Counted from the stretch's first letter, positions 35,687 to 43,940 are shown. The stretch: DNA of 64,000 nucleotides from Kiritimatiellia bacterium (GCA_017405115.1 JAFRBA010000114.1:30315-94314), one strand, 5' to 3'. Notes: generated from the sequence alone by a model not told the origin. Program-made: numbers and translations.

Positions 35687-36730
35687 TCACCGCCCGCGGA
35701 TGACGGCCGCCATCTGCGAAATGGCCTGCATCGACTTCTCCTCGTGGATGGCGAACGTGCGCGTCCACGGGGCCATCATGTAGCCCTTGAGGAGCTCCGG
35801 CCGGCAGTGCGAGTCGCAGAACTTCACCGTGCCGGAGAAGTTCTCGTCGTTGCTGAAGTTCGAGCCTGTCGGCACCTGCTCGAAGCCGGCCTTGTCGAGC
35901 CACTCGTATGCCGCGACATACGCGCTGCGGTCGCCCATGGTGGCGGGGTCGAAGTTCTTTCCGTAGTACCAGTTCGACTGCAGCACGCTCTTCGGCATGC
36001 GCTTTAGGAACTCGTCCTTGTGCTTCCAGACGTAGTCGCTCCAGATCCACGGACGGCAGCCGGCCTTCTCGGTCACGCCGACGAACCAGAGGAAGTCGTG
36101 CCACCACAGCTCGCCCTGGCGGCAGACTGCGAAGAGGTGCTGAGCCTGGTGGGCCGCCGTCTCCTCGTCATAGCCGAGATGGAAGAACCGCGGGCGGTCG
36201 AATATCTCCGCGACGTCCTTGATCAGGTCCTCGCAGACCTGGTAGTACTTCTTCGTGGAGACCATGCGGTGGTAGTCCTTCAGCCACGTGTCGTGGCAGG
36301 CCGAGAAGTTCATCTTCGGGATCACCTCGAAGCCCATGCCGCGCAGGCGCGCGATCTCCGCGCGCAGCTTTTCGACGCTCCAGCTGCCTTTCACCGCCAG
36401 CTCGGGGTGGCTCGGGTAGACGACGATCTCGGCGAGGTCTATGACGATCTGGTTGCAGCCGGCTTTGGCGAGCGCGTTGGAAAGCCTCAGCCAGGACGGC
36501 TCGTCGAAGCGCACGTGGTCGGCGCAGCAGCGCGTGAGCCACTTCTCAGGCATCGACGGGTCTTGCGTCTCGAGCGGAATGTCCTTCCACGAGTTCACGC
36601 CGAAATGCACGAGATACGACCAGATGAACTTCGGCTCTGGGCGCGTTTCCGCCCGTGCAAACCCCGACGCCGCGCCGAAAGCCGCCGCGCCCGCCGCCGT
36701 CTTGATGAAATCGCGCCTGTTGAACGACAT
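35687..36730 (-). CDS. Tat-exported GH20-like (hexosaminidase-type) protein
   Basis: A 347-residue protein. The ATG at 36730 starts a twin-arginine signal (NRRDFIKTAAGAAAF) and follows AAAGGA. The mature part is a single barrel with strand motifs QIVIDLAEIVVYP, FEVIPKMNFSACHDTWL, and FFHLGYDEETAAH near residue 195. The last resembles the catalytic HxGxDE motif of GH20 beta-hexosaminidases, with the Asp-Glu pair kept and the first Gly replaced by Leu. It lacks the usual GH20 N-terminal subdomain and is shorter than typical GH20 enzymes, so call it GH20-like. Convergent with glyS, with no partner on its strand. Confidence 0.72.
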   Translation of the reverse strand: MSFNRRDFIKTAAGAAAFGAASGFARAETRPEPKFIWSYLVHFGVNSWKDIPLETQDPSMPEKWLTRCCADHVRFDEPSWLRLSNALAKAGCNQIVIDLAEIVVYPSHPELAVKGSWSVEKLRAEIARLRGMGFEVIPKMNFSACHDTWLKDYHRMVSTKKYYQVCEDLIKDVAEIFDRPRFFHLGYDEETAAHQAQHLFAVCRQGELWWHDFLWFVGVTEKAGCRPWIWSDYVWKHKDEFLKRMPKSVLQSNWYYGKNFDPATMGDRSAYVAAYEWLDKAGFEQVPTGSNFSNDENFSGTVKFCDSHCRPELLKGYMMAPWTRTFAIHEEKSMQAISQMAAVIRGR

Positions 36731-36796
36731 GTCCTGTTTCCTTTCTTTTTTCCCCTTGACGCCCGCAGAGCGAGCGAATGAACAAAGCGAACACAT

Positions 36797-37524
36797 GAAA
36801 TTATACCATATTTCTCCCGTGCGCGGGTTGGTGATTTGCGCCTGCGGCGCGGACCACGAAAGCCGGTGTGCGCGTCAGTCGGCTTCCGCCGACGCGAAAG
36901 GGCAGGCCGCCGCGCGTCTTCGAGCAAGCCCGAGGCGCGTCGCCCCGCCCTTTCGGCCCTTTGGGCCAGACGCGCCCGCCGGAACGAACGCGGCTCTTCG
37001 AGCCGACACGAACATCTAAACGCTTCATTTGGCCATTAATTTGCTTCATCAAGAGCGGAACGATCTTGGTGAGCGGGAATGGAGAACGGGGAATGGGGAA
37101 CGGAGGAAAAGTGGAATGGTGGAAGAGAGGAGGAGCGGAATGGTCTTGAACTCTGGCGAGCCCCAAGACTGTTCTGCTCTTGGAGGGCGACAGGCATGGC
37201 AAGTGAAGTGGCAATGCTTTCGTGTCCCGCGAAAGCGGGCGTTCGTGTCCGCCGGCGCAGCGAGAACCGAAGGTTTGCGTGGGGCGCGGCGGCTTTCGCG
37301 AAGGCCGGGCAGACGAAGGCGAATGAATGGTCTGAATGGAGCCCAGCCGAGGCCTTCGGGCGAAGAAGCCCGCGCCCCACGCAATCGCGCACGATGCGCG
37401 ATTCGCCGCGCCGACGGGTTCGTGGTCAGCGCCGAAGGCGCAAAACATAGTGTCTCGCAACCGAGTAACCCGTGGGTAAAAAGGGGAGTGGTGCAGAGCG
37501 GAGGTCTTTGGTAGAATATACGCC
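36797..37524. repeat. 727-bp gap filled with inverted, hairpin-rich repeats
   Basis: No credible gene. Two diverged copies of one sequence lie in opposite orientation. One begins at about 36837 with TTGCGCCTGCGGCGCGGACC. The other ends at about 37440 with the complement of TTTGCGCCTTCGGCGCTGAC. Both continue to hairpins such as CCCGCGAAAGCGGG and GGCTCTTCGAGCC followed by ACACGAA. Between them is a purine-rich block containing GGAAAAGTGGAATGGTGG (37105-37122), the complement of the tandem repeat at 33981. Confidence 0.6.
37512..37517 (+). promoter_or_regulatory. -10 box (TAGAAT) of the GH28-fusion gene, leaderless spacing
   Basis: TAGAAT ends 7 nt before the ATG at 37525, matching other leaderless starts in the window. 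Confidence 0.5.
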
Positions 37525-39933
37525 ATGAACGGAACGAAGGCTCTTTTTGCCGCCGCCGCGTCCGCGGCGGCGCTTGCGGCGCACGCGGCGGCGCCGCGAT
37601 GGTTCGTGGTGAACGAGGACAACGACCACTTCTTCAAGTGCAACTCCGCGCTGATGGACGAGAAGGGGCTGTCCGACTATGTCGACTACATCTGCCGTGG
37701 GAAGGTGACCCATGTCTTCTTCTGCGTCTGCGGCCAGCGCACGAGCTACGACTCGAAGACGTGGGAGCCGATATGGAAGGGCCTCGACGAAGCCGCGCGT
37801 CCCGACACCGCGACGAGGCCGGACGGAACGCACGACCGCTGGGCGGTGAACGCGAAGAAGCTCCACGACGCCGGCATCGACCCGTACGACGTCTGGATCC
37901 GCCGCTGCCGCGAGAAGGGCGTGAGCCCGTGGGTGTCCATGCGCATGAACGACGTCCACTTCTTCAACGTGACGAACTTCTTCCGCAACACCTCCTGGTA
38001 CAAGGCCCATCCGGAATACAGGCTCGACCCGTCCGGCACGAACACGATCTGGTTCATGAACCAGCTGGACTTCGCGCATGCGGAGGTGCGGGCCTACAGC
38101 ATGGCGCAGGCGAAGGAAATCGCCGAGCGCTGGCCGTCCGACGGCGTGGAGCTCGACTGGATGCGCTTCGGGCACGTCTTCAAGCCTGGCGAGGAGCGCG
38201 CGAACGCGCATCTCCTGGACGGCTTCATGCGCGAGGCGAGCGCCGCGATCCGCGCGGCGGGCCGCAAGGTCGCCGTGCGCGTGCCGTACGACCCGGAGGT
38301 GTGCGAGGAATTCGGCTTCAACGTCGCCGCGTGGGCGAGGGAGGGCCTTGTCGACGTCGTCATACCCGCGCCGTTCTTCATGGCCGCGAGCGACCTGCCC
38401 GTGGAGGACTGGAGGGAGGCGCTGGACGGGACGAAGGCGCTGCTCGTGCCCGACCTCGGATGCGAAGTGAACGCCTCCGACCGCGCATACACTCCGACGA
38501 TCTACCGCGGCATCGCCCAGAGCTTCGTAAGCCGCGGCGCCGACGGCGTGTACGTGTTCAACCTTCCGTACAAGTCGAATGCCGCGTATTCCGCCGATTC
38601 GCGCGGCAAGGCGTGGTGCGAAAAGCTCGACGTCGCGGCGGAGATATACGAGCGCGGGATGATCCCCGAGTCAAACGACGTCGACTACGACTGCCCCGTC
38701 GCGCTTCACGACTGGCCGAACAGCCAGATGCGCAACAACGCGAAGTGGGACGCCTTCTTCGCCGGGAAGCGCAGGGAGTACGGCGACCTCCAGTCCGCCA
38801 TAGACGCGAAGTCCGAGGCGGGCGGCGGACGCGTCGACGTGGAGGGGACCGTCTGGTGCGACGGGCCGATCGTGCTGAAGAGCGGCGTCGAGCTGCATTT
38901 CGCGGACGGCGCGAAGCTCGTCTTCACCGACAACCCCGAGAGATACCCCGCCGTCCGTTCGTCATGGGAGGGCGTGGAGTGCCTGAACCATTCACCCCTC
39001 GTCTATGCGTATGGGCAGACCAACGTCGCGATCACCGGGCGCGGCACCATTGCGCCGCGCATGGAGCGGTGGAAGGACTGGATTCCGCGCACGCCGGAGC
39101 ACATGGCCGCGACGCGCAGGCTGTACGACTGGTGCAGCTTCGGGGAGCCGGTGGAAAACCGGGACCTCACGAAGGTGAAGGGCGCCAACGTGCGCCCGCA
39201 GCTCGTGCAGTTCAACCGCTGCGCGGACGTCAGGCTGGAGGGCTTCCGCGTGCGGCAGTCGCCGTTCTGGGTGCTGCACCTCTACCTCTGCCGCGGCGTG
39301 CACGTGAAGGACGTGGACGTCGTCGCGCTCGGGAACAACACGGACGGAATCGACATCGAGATGACGCGGGACGTGCTCGTCGAGGGATGCACTTTCCGTG
39401 AGGGCGACGACGCGATCGTCGTCAAGTCCGGGCGCAACCGCGACGGCTGGCGGCTCGCGACGCCGAGCGAGAACATTGAGATCAGGAACTGCACCATCCA
39501 CCGCGGCAACGCCGTCGTCGGCATCGGCAGCGAGATGTCGGGCGGGGTCCGGAACGTGTGGGTACACGACTGCGTCTTCGACGGCTTCGGCGGGAGCCTC
39601 CTGCAGGTCAAGACGAACGAGCGGCGCGGCGGGTTCGTCAGGGACGTTCGCATGGAGCGCGTCGAGGCGCGCGGCCGCCTGCTCGGGTCGGTGCTTTCGG
39701 TCTCAATGGACGCGATGTTCCAGTGGCGGGAATTCCCGACGCACGAGGTTCGCGTGTCGGACATCTCGGGGATCCGCATTTCGGACGTCCACGTCGAACG
39801 AGCGGGGCGGCGCGTGTCGATAAGGGAGGACGCGCGGAAGCCCGTGCGCGACGTCGTGCTGGACAATGTCGTCGTCGACAAAGTCGACCTCCAGGACCTG
39901 CGGGAGCCCGTCCGCAAAACCATGCCCGAGTGA
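37525..39933 (+). CDS. Secreted fusion of a TIM-barrel (GHL10-like) domain and a GH28-like right-handed beta-helix
   Basis: An 802-residue exported protein (Ala-rich signal MNGTKALFAAAASAAALAAH). Residues 27-390 are a barrel like the glycosyl-hydrolase-like GHL10 group (WVSMRMNDVHFFN, DGVELDWMRFGHVF, VVIPAPFFMA, GADGVYVFNLPY). Residues 410-790 form a parallel beta-helix of polygalacturonase type (GH28). NNTDGIDIE near 604 and EGDDAIVVKSG near 627 supply the three catalytic aspartates. GIGSEMSGG and LLQVKT stand where GH28 has GHGS and RIK. The His and Arg of those last motifs are not conserved, so substrate or mechanism may differ. It could attack a pectin-like or other uronate-rich glycan with two activities. 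Confidence 0.8.
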   Translation: MNGTKALFAAAASAAALAAHAAAPRWFVVNEDNDHFFKCNSALMDEKGLSDYVDYICRGKVTHVFFCVCGQRTSYDSKTWEPIWKGLDEAARPDTATRPDGTHDRWAVNAKKLHDAGIDPYDVWIRRCREKGVSPWVSMRMNDVHFFNVTNFFRNTSWYKAHPEYRLDPSGTNTIWFMNQLDFAHAEVRAYSMAQAKEIAERWPSDGVELDWMRFGHVFKPGEERANAHLLDGFMREASAAIRAAGRKVAVRVPYDPEVCEEFGFNVAAWAREGLVDVVIPAPFFMAASDLPVEDWREALDGTKALLVPDLGCEVNASDRAYTPTIYRGIAQSFVSRGADGVYVFNLPYKSNAAYSADSRGKAWCEKLDVAAEIYERGMIPESNDVDYDCPVALHDWPNSQMRNNAKWDAFFAGKRREYGDLQSAIDAKSEAGGGRVDVEGTVWCDGPIVLKSGVELHFADGAKLVFTDNPERYPAVRSSWEGVECLNHSPLVYAYGQTNVAITGRGTIAPRMERWKDWIPRTPEHMAATRRLYDWCSFGEPVENRDLTKVKGANVRPQLVQFNRCADVRLEGFRVRQSPFWVLHLYLCRGVHVKDVDVVALGNNTDGIDIEMTRDVLVEGCTFREGDDAIVVKSGRNRDGWRLATPSENIEIRNCTIHRGNAVVGIGSEMSGGVRNVWVHDCVFDGFGGSLLQVKTNERRGGFVRDVRMERVEARGRLLGSVLSVSMDAMFQWREFPTHEVRVSDISGIRISDVHVERAGRRVSIREDARKPVRDVVLDNVVVDKVDLQDLREPVRKTMPE

Positions 39934-39983
39934 TGCGTGGTCGATCGTCTGGGTTTACCATGGCTAAAGGAGTGAGGGCCTGC

Positions 39984-40056
39984 TTGCGCAGGAGGGCTTA
40001 GTTGTGATATACTTCCCATGTTCCGTAAACGGTCGTTCCGTAAACGTATGTTTACG
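39984..40056 (+). promoter_or_regulatory. Promoter with operator-like repeats upstream of the DUF234-type ATPase
   Basis: TTGCGC (39984-39989) and TATACT (40008-40013) are 18 bp apart. At the predicted start of transcription TTCCGTAAACG occurs twice (40021-40031, 40036-40046). The second copy merges into the palindrome CGTAAACGTATGTTTACG (40039-40056). A DNA-binding repressor site is likely. Confidence 0.55.
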
Positions 40057-40078
40057 AGATGAAATGCGAAGGTGGTGA

Positions 40079-41395
40079 ATGAGGTTCTTTGATCGAAAGG
40101 ACGAAATGGCGCTGCTGCGCCGGATACGCGAAGAATCAAAGTCTTCGGCGCGGATGACTATACTTAAGGGGCGGCGGCGGATTGGCAAGACTGCGCTTTT
40201 GCAAGAAGCCTATGGCGACGAGGACTTTCTTTATTTCTTTGTGGCCCGCAAGAACGAGGCCGATCTGTGTGGGGACTTCGCGGCGGAGATTTCGCGTTAT
40301 CTCGGAGTGACGCTTCCCGGCGGGGCATCTACCTTTGAGTCCATATTTCGATTCCTTTTAGAGGTGGCCCAGACTAGGCCGTTCACATTGGTCATCGACG
40401 AGTTCCAGGATTTTCTCCGTATCAACGAATCGATATTCAGCTCCATGCAGCGCGACTGGGATCGGTTGAAGGGGAAGGCTCGCATCAATCTCGTGGTAAG
40501 CGGCAGCATCAACCGCATGATGGAGCAGATTTTCGTCGCCGACCAGCCGCTTTACGGAAGAGCCACGAACGAAATAGACCTTGCTCCTTTCTCTACGACG
40601 AGCCTCAAGGAGATACTCGCGTTCCATTCGCCCAAGTACTCCAAGGAGTCGCTTCTTGCGCTGTGGACCCTTACGGGCGGCGTGGCGAAGTACGTGGAAC
40701 TGCTGATGGATCAGGGAGCGTATGACCTTGAGGGCATGGTCAAGGCGATGGTCTCTGATGGATCGATCATCCCCGGCGAAGGCAAGGTGCTGCTTGTGGA
40801 TGAATTCGGCAAGGACTACGCGACGTATTTCTCGGTTCTCTCGCTTATCGCAGGCGGGAGGACGAGCCGTGCGGAGATACAGAACGTGACGGGCGACGAC
40901 ATCGGCGGATATCTGACGAAGCTTGAGTCGGAGTACCGGCTGATCGTTAAGAACGTTCCGTTCGCGTCCAACGGGCGCAACCGCAACATGCGCTACTTGC
41001 TGAACGACAACTTCTACAGGTTCTGGTTCAGGTTCATCTGCAAGTACCAGGCGCTCATCGAGCTGCGCGCATACGAGCGTCTGCGCGAATTGATTTTCCG
41101 TGACTACAGCGTGTTCAGCGGAAAGGCGCTGGAGGGGTATTTCGTGCGCAAGCTGTCCGAATCCGGGCGCTACACGCAAATCGGCAACTGGTGGAACCGC
41201 AAGGGCGAGAGCGAGATTGACATCGTTGCCGTTGACGATCTTTCCCGCCGCATCGACTTCTTCGAGGTCAAGCGCGATGTGTCGCGATACAGCAAGGGCG
41301 ACCTCCAGCGCAAGGCGGACGAGTTCCTGACCGTCTCCGCCGAATTCGCCGACTACAAGAAGGGCTTCAAAGGACTGTCTGTGGAGGACATGTAG
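40079..41395 (+). CDS. AAA ATPase with C-terminal DUF234/PD-(D/E)XK-like domain
   Basis: A 438-residue protein of the archaeal-type ATPase family. Residues 1-220 are a STAND/AAA-like ATPase: Walker A GRRRIGKTALL near residue 31 and Walker B FTLVIDEFQDFL near 101. Residues 250-330 hold a winged-helix-like region (TSRAEIQNVTGDDIGGYLTKLE). Residues 330-438 match DUF234, ending in a nuclease-like core GESEIDIVAVDD...IDFFEVKRD (D...ExK). Function of the family is unproven; DNA- or toxin-related roles are suspected. Its own promoter carries operator-like repeats, suggesting autoregulation. GC content is lower than in the glycosidase genes. Confidence 0.82.
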   Translation: MRFFDRKDEMALLRRIREESKSSARMTILKGRRRIGKTALLQEAYGDEDFLYFFVARKNEADLCGDFAAEISRYLGVTLPGGASTFESIFRFLLEVAQTRPFTLVIDEFQDFLRINESIFSSMQRDWDRLKGKARINLVVSGSINRMMEQIFVADQPLYGRATNEIDLAPFSTTSLKEILAFHSPKYSKESLLALWTLTGGVAKYVELLMDQGAYDLEGMVKAMVSDGSIIPGEGKVLLVDEFGKDYATYFSVLSLIAGGRTSRAEIQNVTGDDIGGYLTKLESEYRLIVKNVPFASNGRNRNMRYLLNDNFYRFWFRFICKYQALIELRAYERLRELIFRDYSVFSGKALEGYFVRKLSESGRYTQIGNWWNRKGESEIDIVAVDDLSRRIDFFEVKRDVSRYSKGDLQRKADEFLTVSAEFADYKKGFKGLSVEDM

Positions 41396-41409
41396 AAGCA
41401 GATCGTTCG

Positions 41410-41464
41410 GTAGAACGGTCGGCTCGGCCGTTTCTCCCAACGCGCCAGAGGCGCGTTGTACTAC
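41410..41464. repeat. Pair of inverted GTAG-type REP hairpins
   Basis: GTAG (41410-41413) plus AACGGTC/GGCCGTT hairpin, then in the opposite sense AACGCGCC/GGCGCGTT (41439-41457, loop AGA) followed by GTACTAC (41458-41464). The arrangement is BIME-like. It lies in the 196-bp gap between the ATPase and yafQ genes. Confidence 0.8.
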
Positions 41465-41566
41465 GGATGGCGTGTCATGATGCACTCCCCCCAACAAATA
41501 CCCACCCGCGGCGGGCGCGCGGGACGCGTGCCCCTACCGGGCGGCGGTCCAAGGAGCACCGTCCTG

Positions 41567-41586
41567 CCGGGCCGAACGCCACGCGG
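41567..41586. repeat. 20-bp repeat copy 1 (identical copy at 44211-44230)
   Basis: CCGGGCCGAACGCCACGCGG is found here and at 44211-44230. Both copies follow a REP-like or CTACC-containing segment and both lead into a GCTTTTAT/GCTTTAT sequence. It probably belongs to a larger dispersed REP-linked element. Confidence 0.8.
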
Positions 41587-41591
41587 GGCTT

Positions 41592-41873
41592 TTATTCAAA
41601 CAAGTCGCTGTGCGTTCCAAGTCGGACGCAGATGAGTTGAAGCTGATTTTCGACAATCCGGTAAATCAGCACAAGGTCGGACTCGACATGGCAATCGCGG
41701 TACCCTGCATAGTCACCGGAAAGCGCATGGTCGTGGAGCGTTGGAGGGAGAGGCTGCTGTGCACAGAGGAGTCTGACGACAGCCTTTATTTTCTCCGGGT
41801 CTTTTCCCCTCCGGATGGCCCGCTTGAAGTCTCTTTTGAAGGTCGACTTGTAGATGGGCGTGAGCATGACCAT
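41592..41873 (-). CDS. yafQ: YafQ-family ribonuclease toxin
   Basis: A 93-residue RelE/ParE-superfamily toxin. The YafQ pattern is clear: STFKRDFKRAIRRGKDPEKI at the N-terminus, LPPTLHDHALSGDYAGYRDCHV in the middle, and LVLIYRIVENQLQLICVRLGTHSDLF at the C-terminus (split here only by reading order). The His of TLHDH, the Asp of YRDCH and the terminal THSDLF block correspond to catalytic residues of YafQ, a ribosome-dependent mRNA interferase. It overlaps the antitoxin stop (TGATG). A TTG one codon upstream is an alternative start. Complete and apparently functional. Confidence 0.9.
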   Translation of the reverse strand: MVMLTPIYKSTFKRDFKRAIRRGKDPEKIKAVVRLLCAQQPLPPTLHDHALSGDYAGYRDCHVESDLVLIYRIVENQLQLICVRLGTHSDLFE

Positions 41874-42178
41874 CAATCCTTCATGAGGTCATCGAACATT
41901 TCGTCGACGCTGTTGAACGGTCCGTGTGAGGGTTCAAGACCTGCCATGTCGCGATCAAGGACGGCACGAGTCTCCGCATTGGGATATTCATTCGCCTCGT
42001 CCTCTTCGGTACGCGTGTCTGCCAGAGTGATACCATGCGGGAAGCCGCGGTGCTCCAAGGTGTACATGAGAAGAATGTTCATGGCTGTCGACGTTGTCAT
42101 GCCAAGGCGGGAGAAAAGGGCATCGGCCCGACGTTTGATTTCTGGTTTGACACGAAAGGCGATTGTTGACGAATTCAT
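41873..42178 (-). CDS. dinJ: RelB/DinJ-family antitoxin
   Basis: A 101-residue antitoxin. The ATG at 42178 follows AGGAG by 9 nt; the longer open frame to 42277 reads through a REP element and is rejected as the start. The N-terminus (STIAFRVKPEIKRRADALF, then LGMTTSTAMNILLMYTLE) is the ribbon-helix-helix DNA-binding and dimerisation domain of DinJ. The C-terminal tail SVDEMFDDLMKD should wrap the toxin. It precedes yafQ with overlapping stop/start codons, so the two are coupled. DinJ-YafQ complexes typically repress their own promoter. Confidence 0.9.
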   Translation of the reverse strand: MNSSTIAFRVKPEIKRRADALFSRLGMTTSTAMNILLMYTLEHRGFPHGITLADTRTEEDEANEYPNAETRAVLDRDMAGLEPSHGPFNSVDEMFDDLMKD

Positions 42179-42248
42179 CTCAAATGCTCCTGTTTGTTTG
42201 ACAGATGTGAATAGTTTAGCACAATTGCTTAACGGATGCAATGGCCAC

Positions 42249-42271
42249 AACGCGCGAGCCGCGCGTTCTAC
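42249..42271 (-). repeat. GTAG-type REP hairpin
   Basis: On the minus strand: GTAG, AACGCGC, loop GGCTC, GCGCGTT. Perfect 7-bp stem. Same class as the units at 41410, 42626 and 48783. Confidence 0.85.
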
Positions 42272-42337
42272 TGGCACCGCATCCAGACTGCACCGTTTCC
42301 TGCAAAGACCTGAACCAATTTCAAAACTCCTTCTTAG

Positions 42338-42396
42338 CCGTGTAGAATGTGTAGATCGTGTAGGAGTTTTCTACATGTTCCGCACGTTCTACACGG
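42338..42396. repeat. 26-bp imperfect inverted repeat with 7-nt loop
   Basis: Arms 42338-42363 and 42371-42396 match at 21 of 26 positions. Each carries GTGTAGAA near its outer end and TGTAG near the loop (GAGTTTT). It lies in the 514-bp gap between dinJ and the SUMF1 gene, with a smaller GTAGAA...TTCTAC pair at 42447-42473. No gene is visible in the gap. Confidence 0.8.
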
Positions 42397-42525
42397 TTAT
42401 ACCTAATTTGCCGTGGGGTTTTAAAATTACCTCGCCTGTAAGGATCGTAGAAAACAACTGACCGAAATTCTACTGTTTGGAATGGGGCTGGACGCCCGAC
42501 TTGTTGTGTGCGCGCGAAGACGCCC

Positions 42526-42555
42526 TTGCGGTATGCGAGGGCGTTTTGCTATAAT
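42526..42555 (+). promoter_or_regulatory. Promoter of the SUMF1/variable-protein operon
   Basis: TTGCGG (42526-42531) and TATAAT (42550-42555) with 18-bp spacing. The leader is about 130 nt, contains the REP hairpin at 42626-42648, and ends with AAAGGAAAA before the ATG at 42693. Confidence 0.6.
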
Positions 42556-42625
42556 TCACCCGTTCCGTCCGAAAGGGCGGGGCGATAGATTTCCCGCGCG
42601 GGAGCGGTCGCGCTTGTCGCCACTA

Positions 42626-42648
42626 GTAGAACGGCCGGCTCGGCCGTT
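42626..42648 (+). repeat. GTAG-type REP hairpin in the SUMF1 leader
   Basis: GTAG, AACGGCC, loop GGCTC, GGCCGTT. Perfect 7-bp stem, 44 bp before the start codon. Confidence 0.85.
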
Positions 42649-42692
42649 CAGGAGAACAGAACATTTAACGAAACCGAAAGGAAAAAGAAGAA

Positions 42693-43940
42693 ATGACCAT
42701 GAAGAGAATGATGATGGTGGCCGCAGTAGCGGCAATTCTGGGTGGATCAGCCGCCGTGCCGGCCATGGCCGCAGTGAGCGTGACGGATGTAAGGGCCGTG
42801 CAGCGCTACCCTTGGAACGGACTGGTCGATATCGACTATACCGTTGTGTGCGACGACGCGAACGCGGACGTGTACGTGTTCCCCGAGGGAACCGACAACG
42901 ACACGGGCGCGCTCCTCCAACTCAAGACGCTCACGGGCGAAGGCGCGAACGGCGCGGTGAAAGCGGGCACGCACCGCATGACGTGGGATGCGGCGAAAGA
43001 CCAGCCGAACTTTCACTCGACGTCGTTCTCCGTGAAGATGACGGCCATCAGCGGCGCAGCGCCGTATATCGTGATCGACCTCTCTGGCGGCGCGAACGCG
43101 GCGAGCTATCCCGTCCGCTTCTCGGCGGCCGGTCCGAACCTCGACGACGACACCTGCCGCACCACGGAACTGTGGTTGCGTTTGATTTTGCCCGGCACGT
43201 TCACGATGGGCAGCCCCTCGACGGAGCTGGGACGGTCGTCGAACGAGACGCAGCATTCCGTGACAATCTCCAAGCCGTTCTACATGGCCGTCTTCGAGAT
43301 GACGCAGAAGCAGTGGCAGCTTGTGACGGGGTCGAATCCATCTTCATATTCTGGAGATACTCGTTCTGTCAATAATGTGTCCTACAACGACATTCGCGGT
43401 TCGCTCGTCGGTGCGAACTGGCCTACGTACGGCCAGGTGGACGCCGACTCGTTCCTTGGCAAGATTCGTGCCCGTACGGCGTTGAACCTTGACCTTCCTA
43501 CGGAGGCGCAATGGGAATATGCCTGCCGCGCTGGAACGACAACAGCGCTCAACAACGGCAAGGATTTGGAAAACACGTCGCAAGATCCTGCGATGGCGGA
43601 AGTGGGGCGGTACACCTACAACAGTGGCAACAGCGGTTCGTCGGATGGTAAGGGTGGTTACTCGTATCATACCAAAGTTGGCATGTATCGCGCGAATGCT
43701 TGGGGACTCTACGACATGCACGGCAACGTGTGGGAGTGGTGTCTCGACTGGTACGGGAACTATGCGACGGGTGCACAGACCGACCCATCGGGTGCCGCCT
43801 CGGGTTCTAACCGTGTGCTACGCGGTGGCAGCTGGGGCAGCTACGCCGGCAACTGCCGCTCCGCGTATCGCTACAACCTCGACCCGTCGGGCAGGGGCGT
43901 CAGCATCGGCTTCCGCCTCTGTTGTTCCGCAGGACAATGA
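42693..43940 (+). CDS. Secreted SUMF1/FGE-sulfatase (C-type-lectin-fold) protein, candidate DGR variable protein
   Basis: A 415-residue exported protein with signal peptide MTMKRMMMVAAVAAILGG ending VPAMA. Residues 27-140 are a beta-rich domain. Residues 160-410 are a formylglycine-generating-enzyme-type (SUMF1) domain: PGTFTMGSPSTELGRSSNET, YMAVFEMTQKQW, LPTEAQWEYACRAGT, GLYDMHGNVWEWCLDWYG, and the end LRGGSWGSYAGNCRSAYRY...GFRLC. The domain is complete in length. This fold is the standard scaffold of diversity-generating-retroelement target proteins, whose C-terminal block is hypervariable. Codons in that block fit the pattern (see 43818-43920). Downstream lie a small protein and an Avd-like four-helix gene. 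Enzymatic FGE activity is unlikely for a secreted protein of this form. Confidence 0.85.
   Translation: MTMKRMMMVAAVAAILGGSAAVPAMAAVSVTDVRAVQRYPWNGLVDIDYTVVCDDANADVYVFPEGTDNDTGALLQLKTLTGEGANGAVKAGTHRMTWDAAKDQPNFHSTSFSVKMTAISGAAPYIVIDLSGGANAASYPVRFSAAGPNLDDDTCRTTELWLRLILPGTFTMGSPSTELGRSSNETQHSVTISKPFYMAVFEMTQKQWQLVTGSNPSSYSGDTRSVNNVSYNDIRGSLVGANWPTYGQVDADSFLGKIRARTALNLDLPTEAQWEYACRAGTTTALNNGKDLENTSQDPAMAEVGRYTYNSGNSGSSDGKGGYSYHTKVGMYRANAWGLYDMHGNVWEWCLDWYGNYATGAQTDPSGAASGSNRVLRGGSWGSYAGNCRSAYRYNLDPSGRGVSIGFRLCCSAGQ
43818..43920 (+). other. Candidate DGR variable region (VR)
   Basis: Last codons of the SUMF1 domain. Of the positions that are usually Asn (AAC) in DGR templates of this fold, nearly all here are NNC with changes only in codon positions 1 and 2: GGC, AGC, TAC, GGC, AAC, TAC, AAC, CTC, GAC, GGC, GGC, GTC, AGC. 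Scaffold residues W, CRSA, R, P, R and GFRL stay constant. That is what adenine-directed mutagenesis of AAC codons leaves. No template repeat or reverse transcriptase is in the window, so this rests on codon pattern and context. Confidence 0.5.

Noticed and set aside
36801..37643. 280-codon minus-strand frame across the repeat-rich gap
   Set aside because: Reads inverted repeats and the start of the GH28 fusion backwards; no start signals or domain.
42338..42396. Integron attC site
   Set aside because: Hairpin length fits, but the paired core-site motifs and an integrase are not visible.
42482..43375. 297-codon plus-strand frame overlapping the SUMF1 gene
   Set aside because: Out-of-frame reading of the SUMF1 gene; no ribosome binding site, Arg-rich low-complexity product.
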